The notes below the pieces were generated by a model, which saw only the letters and a list, made by a program, of their open reading frames with translations, was not told where the DNA came from and did no database searches. A program made the position numbers and the translations under genes. Below, in pieces: positions 38,191-39,756 of a stretch of DNA of 39,756 nucleotides (positions within the stretch are counted from its first letter, which is position 1; every line of letters starts with the position of its first letter). Source of the stretch: DASQLQ01 sp035629935 (GTDB taxonomy: Bacteria; Actinomycetota; CADDZG01; WHSQ01); contig DASQLQ010000005.1 in assembly GCA_035629935.1 (NCBI GenBank), forward strand, positions 1 through 39,756, given 5' to 3'.

Positions 38191-39063
38191 GTGGGTGACA
38201 TCCTCGTAGGAACTGCTTCTTGGACCGACAAGTCGTTGTTGTCGTCCGGCTGGTATCCGAAAGGAGCCGACAGCGCGGAGGAGCGCCTTCGCTACTACGC
38301 CGAGCATTTCCCCTTGGTCGAGGTCGACTCCACCTATTACTTTCCACCCAGCGAGAAGAACTCCGAGCTGTGGGCCGAACGCACGCCCAAGAACTTCACG
38401 TTCAACGTCAAAGCGTTCTCGCTTCTGACCCAGCATCCGACCAAGGTCGAAGCGCTCTACAAGGATCTCCAGCCTTCCACCGACAAGAAGAACCTCTATC
38501 CGGGTGACCTAGATGACAGGACCGTCGACGAGGTGTGGGATCGGTTCCTCTCGGCTTTGGTGCCATTAGATGAGGCAGGCAAACTCGGCGCACTGCTGTT
38601 CCAGTACCCGCCGTGGTTCGTGATCTCGCGCAAGAACAAGGAATACGTCCTGGAGTGCGCCAAACGAGCTGCTCCTTATCCGATCATGGTCGAGTTCCGA
38701 CACGGATCTTGGATGAAGGGTGAGAACCAACAAGAGACCCTCGACTTCCTGGAGGGCCACGGCCTGCCGTATGTGTGCGTCGACATGCCGCAGGGTTTCA
38801 AGAATTCTTTGCCGCCCGTCGTTGCAGCCACCGCCGACCTCGCGGCCATGAGGTTCCACGGGCACAACGATGCCGAGTGGGAGAGCGGCAGCGTTCAAAA
38901 ACGCTTCAAGTACCTGTACACCAAGGAAGAGCTAGAGGAGTGGGCCCCGAAGGTGAAGGACTTGGGCACTCACGCGAAGGAAACGCATGTGCTGATGAAC
39001 AACTGCTACCGGGACTACGCTCAGCGCAACGCGAGAGAACTGGCCGCCTTACTGAAGACGTGA
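38191..39063 (+). CDS. DUF72 (YecE-type) family protein
   Basis: A 290-residue protein with the DUF72 TIM-barrel signature: ILVGTASWTDKSLLSSGWYPKG, RLRYYAEHFPLVEVDSTYYFPPSEKNSELWAERTP, FNVKAFSLLTQHPT, LGALLFQYPPWF, VEFRHGSWM, PYVCVDMPQG, MRFHGHND and VLMNNCYRDYAQRNARELAALL. These include the conserved acid and His residues of the barrel. The family is widespread; its function is not established. GTG 38191 begins 8 nt after the previous stop; an upstream ATG at 38104 would lie inside the GGDEF gene and was rejected. Confidence 0.92.
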   Translation: MGDILVGTASWTDKSLLSSGWYPKGADSAEERLRYYAEHFPLVEVDSTYYFPPSEKNSELWAERTPKNFTFNVKAFSLLTQHPTKVEALYKDLQPSTDKKNLYPGDLDDRTVDEVWDRFLSALVPLDEAGKLGALLFQYPPWFVISRKNKEYVLECAKRAAPYPIMVEFRHGSWMKGENQQETLDFLEGHGLPYVCVDMPQGFKNSLPPVVAATADLAAMRFHGHNDAEWESGSVQKRFKYLYTKEELEEWAPKVKDLGTHAKETHVLMNNCYRDYAQRNARELAALLKT

Positions 39064-39066
39064 TTC

Positions 39067-39083
39067 CTCACCCACGCGGTGAG
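39067..39083. terminator. Hairpin between convergent genes
   Basis: CTCACC-CACGC-GGTGAG, a 6-bp stem 3 nt after the DUF72 stop and 7 nt from the end of the opposing hydrolase gene. It lacks a T tract on the plus strand, so it is a modest candidate for a shared terminator. Confidence 0.4.
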
Positions 39084-39089
39084 CAACCT

Positions 39090-39756
39090 TCAATCTGATC
39101 GCGCTGCGACCAGCGCTGTAACCAGAGGGCGGGCCATCCCGCCGATGTCGTCGACCACGCGGTTGTGAAGCACGACGACCACTGCGCCAGACTCCGGCAG
39201 GCATCCTCCCCACGACACGTACCCGACGTGCGAGCCCGTGTGACCCACACCCCCTGCGTACGGATCGGCGACCTCGAACAGACCCAGTCCGTACTCGCCA
39301 ACGTTGTCGAATGCCGCCATCTCGGTCAGCGAGCCTTGGGAGACGATCTCGCCCGCGCAGAAAGCGCGCCACCATCGCGCCAGCGAAGGTGCATCCGACG
39401 CCATGGCTGCCCCTGGGCCATCAGAGGTTGAACCAGCGAGGGAGGGTAGATAGCCACCGCCCTTCTCAAGTCCTGCGATAGACCTTCCGCCAGGCATGGC
39501 CATGGGGGCAGTCGGCTTCTCATCCGGCTGATAGATAAGACGGTCCACCCCATCGATGTTTAGCACACCGTGGCGAAGCACCTCAGCAATGGACCGTCCG
39601 CGAGCATGTTCGATCGCCATCCCGAGCAACAGATAGTTCGTGTCCGCGTATTCGAAGGAGTCACCGACGGGAGAGCGATCTGCGGGGACGAGTTCCAGAA
39701 GTTCGGCCGGCTTCCACGCTCGTCGGCGATCGTTCGTCAGGCTCTTCTGTACCGCA
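39090..39756 (-). CDS. Serine hydrolase of the class C beta-lactamase family, N-terminus outside window
   Basis: The open minus-strand frame reaches the right edge, so the N-terminal part with the SxxK nucleophile is missing. The visible 221 residues carry FEYADTNYLLLGMAIEHA (the YxN motif as Y-A-D/T-N), SLARWWRAFCAGEIVS and GHTGSHVGYVSWGG (the KTG position reads HTG, usual for the esterase and DD-peptidase-like members). It is probably an exported hydrolase acting on peptides or esters rather than a resistance beta-lactamase. An internal ATG at 39629 is not the true start. Confidence 0.85.
   Translation of the reverse strand, partial: AVQKSLTNDRRRAWKPAELLELVPADRSPVGDSFEYADTNYLLLGMAIEHARGRSIAEVLRHGVLNIDGVDRLIYQPDEKPTAPMAMPGGRSIAGLEKGGGYLPSLAGSTSDGPGAAMASDAPSLARWWRAFCAGEIVSQGSLTEMAAFDNVGEYGLGLFEVADPYAGGVGHTGSHVGYVSWGGCLPESGAVVVVLHNRVVDDIGGMARPLVTALVAARSD

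Overview
The window reads as one chromosomal stretch of a high-GC, Gram-positive-type bacterium, most likely a deep or uncultured member of the Actinomycetota. The pointers are an F420-type luciferase-family oxidoreductase, a GAF-SpoIIE phosphatase with RsbW-like kinases, an ArsA-Hsp20 ATPase followed by a ROK glucokinase, a DnaQ/UvrC-like fusion, actinobacterial LexA and CsoR operators, and many genes whose start codon lies 6-7 nt after a TANNNT -10 box (leaderless transcripts). I see no tRNA, rRNA, insertion sequence, phage or CRISPR array. Genes are packed, with no gap over 300 bases.

Layout. 1-7540: a DnaQ-GIY-YIG exonuclease (minus strand, runs off the left edge) is divergent from a tightly coupled four-gene operon (GAF-SpoIIE phosphatase, small zinc ribbon, CaiB-type CoA transferase/racemase, coiled-coil NYN nuclease). 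Two identical LexA boxes flank this operon. Then come a small four-cysteine protein and an M48 membrane protease. 7590-12000: long-chain acyl-CoA ligase, a cupredoxin-like lipoprotein, PanB and a zinc-ribbon membrane protein. 12040-17760: a same-strand run of metallophosphoesterase, SRPBCC protein, ArsA-Hsp20 ATPase, CxxCxxC protein, ROK glucokinase, YkvA protein, polytopic membrane protein and LLM oxidoreductase. 17760-21940: a copper P-type ATPase under a CsoR-type operator, an RTX-repeat secreted protein on the other strand overlapping its 3' end, and a histidine phosphatase. 21960-29650: AlaC-type aminotransferase, TetR regulator, a TIGR00300 (LOR/ornithine cyclodeaminase-like) enzyme with an esterase, PlsC acyltransferase, glycerol kinase, an RsbW-like kinase and an RlpA-type cell-wall protein. 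29740-33870: phosphofructokinase (predicted PPi type), threonine aldolase, a second RsbW-like kinase, and a DAO-Rieske oxidoreductase. 33880-36500: tandem hairpins, a CsbD stress protein with a textbook sigma-B/F-type promoter, and a TPP riboswitch leading thiO-thiS-thiG. 36500-39756: a GYD protein, a secreted unknown and a degenerate GGDEF protein whose start codons overlap on opposite strands, a DUF72 protein, and a serine hydrolase that runs off the right edge.

How it fits together. Three regulatory themes recur: SOS control (LexA boxes at 1523 and 5916), general stress partner switching (SpoIIE phosphatase, two RsbW-like ATPases, sigma-B-like promoters at csbD and at the second RsbW gene), and metabolite or metal sensing (TPP riboswitch, CsoR operator). 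Functions are assigned from family motifs read by eye. No alignment or database search was run, so specific substrates and the taxonomic placement are inferences.
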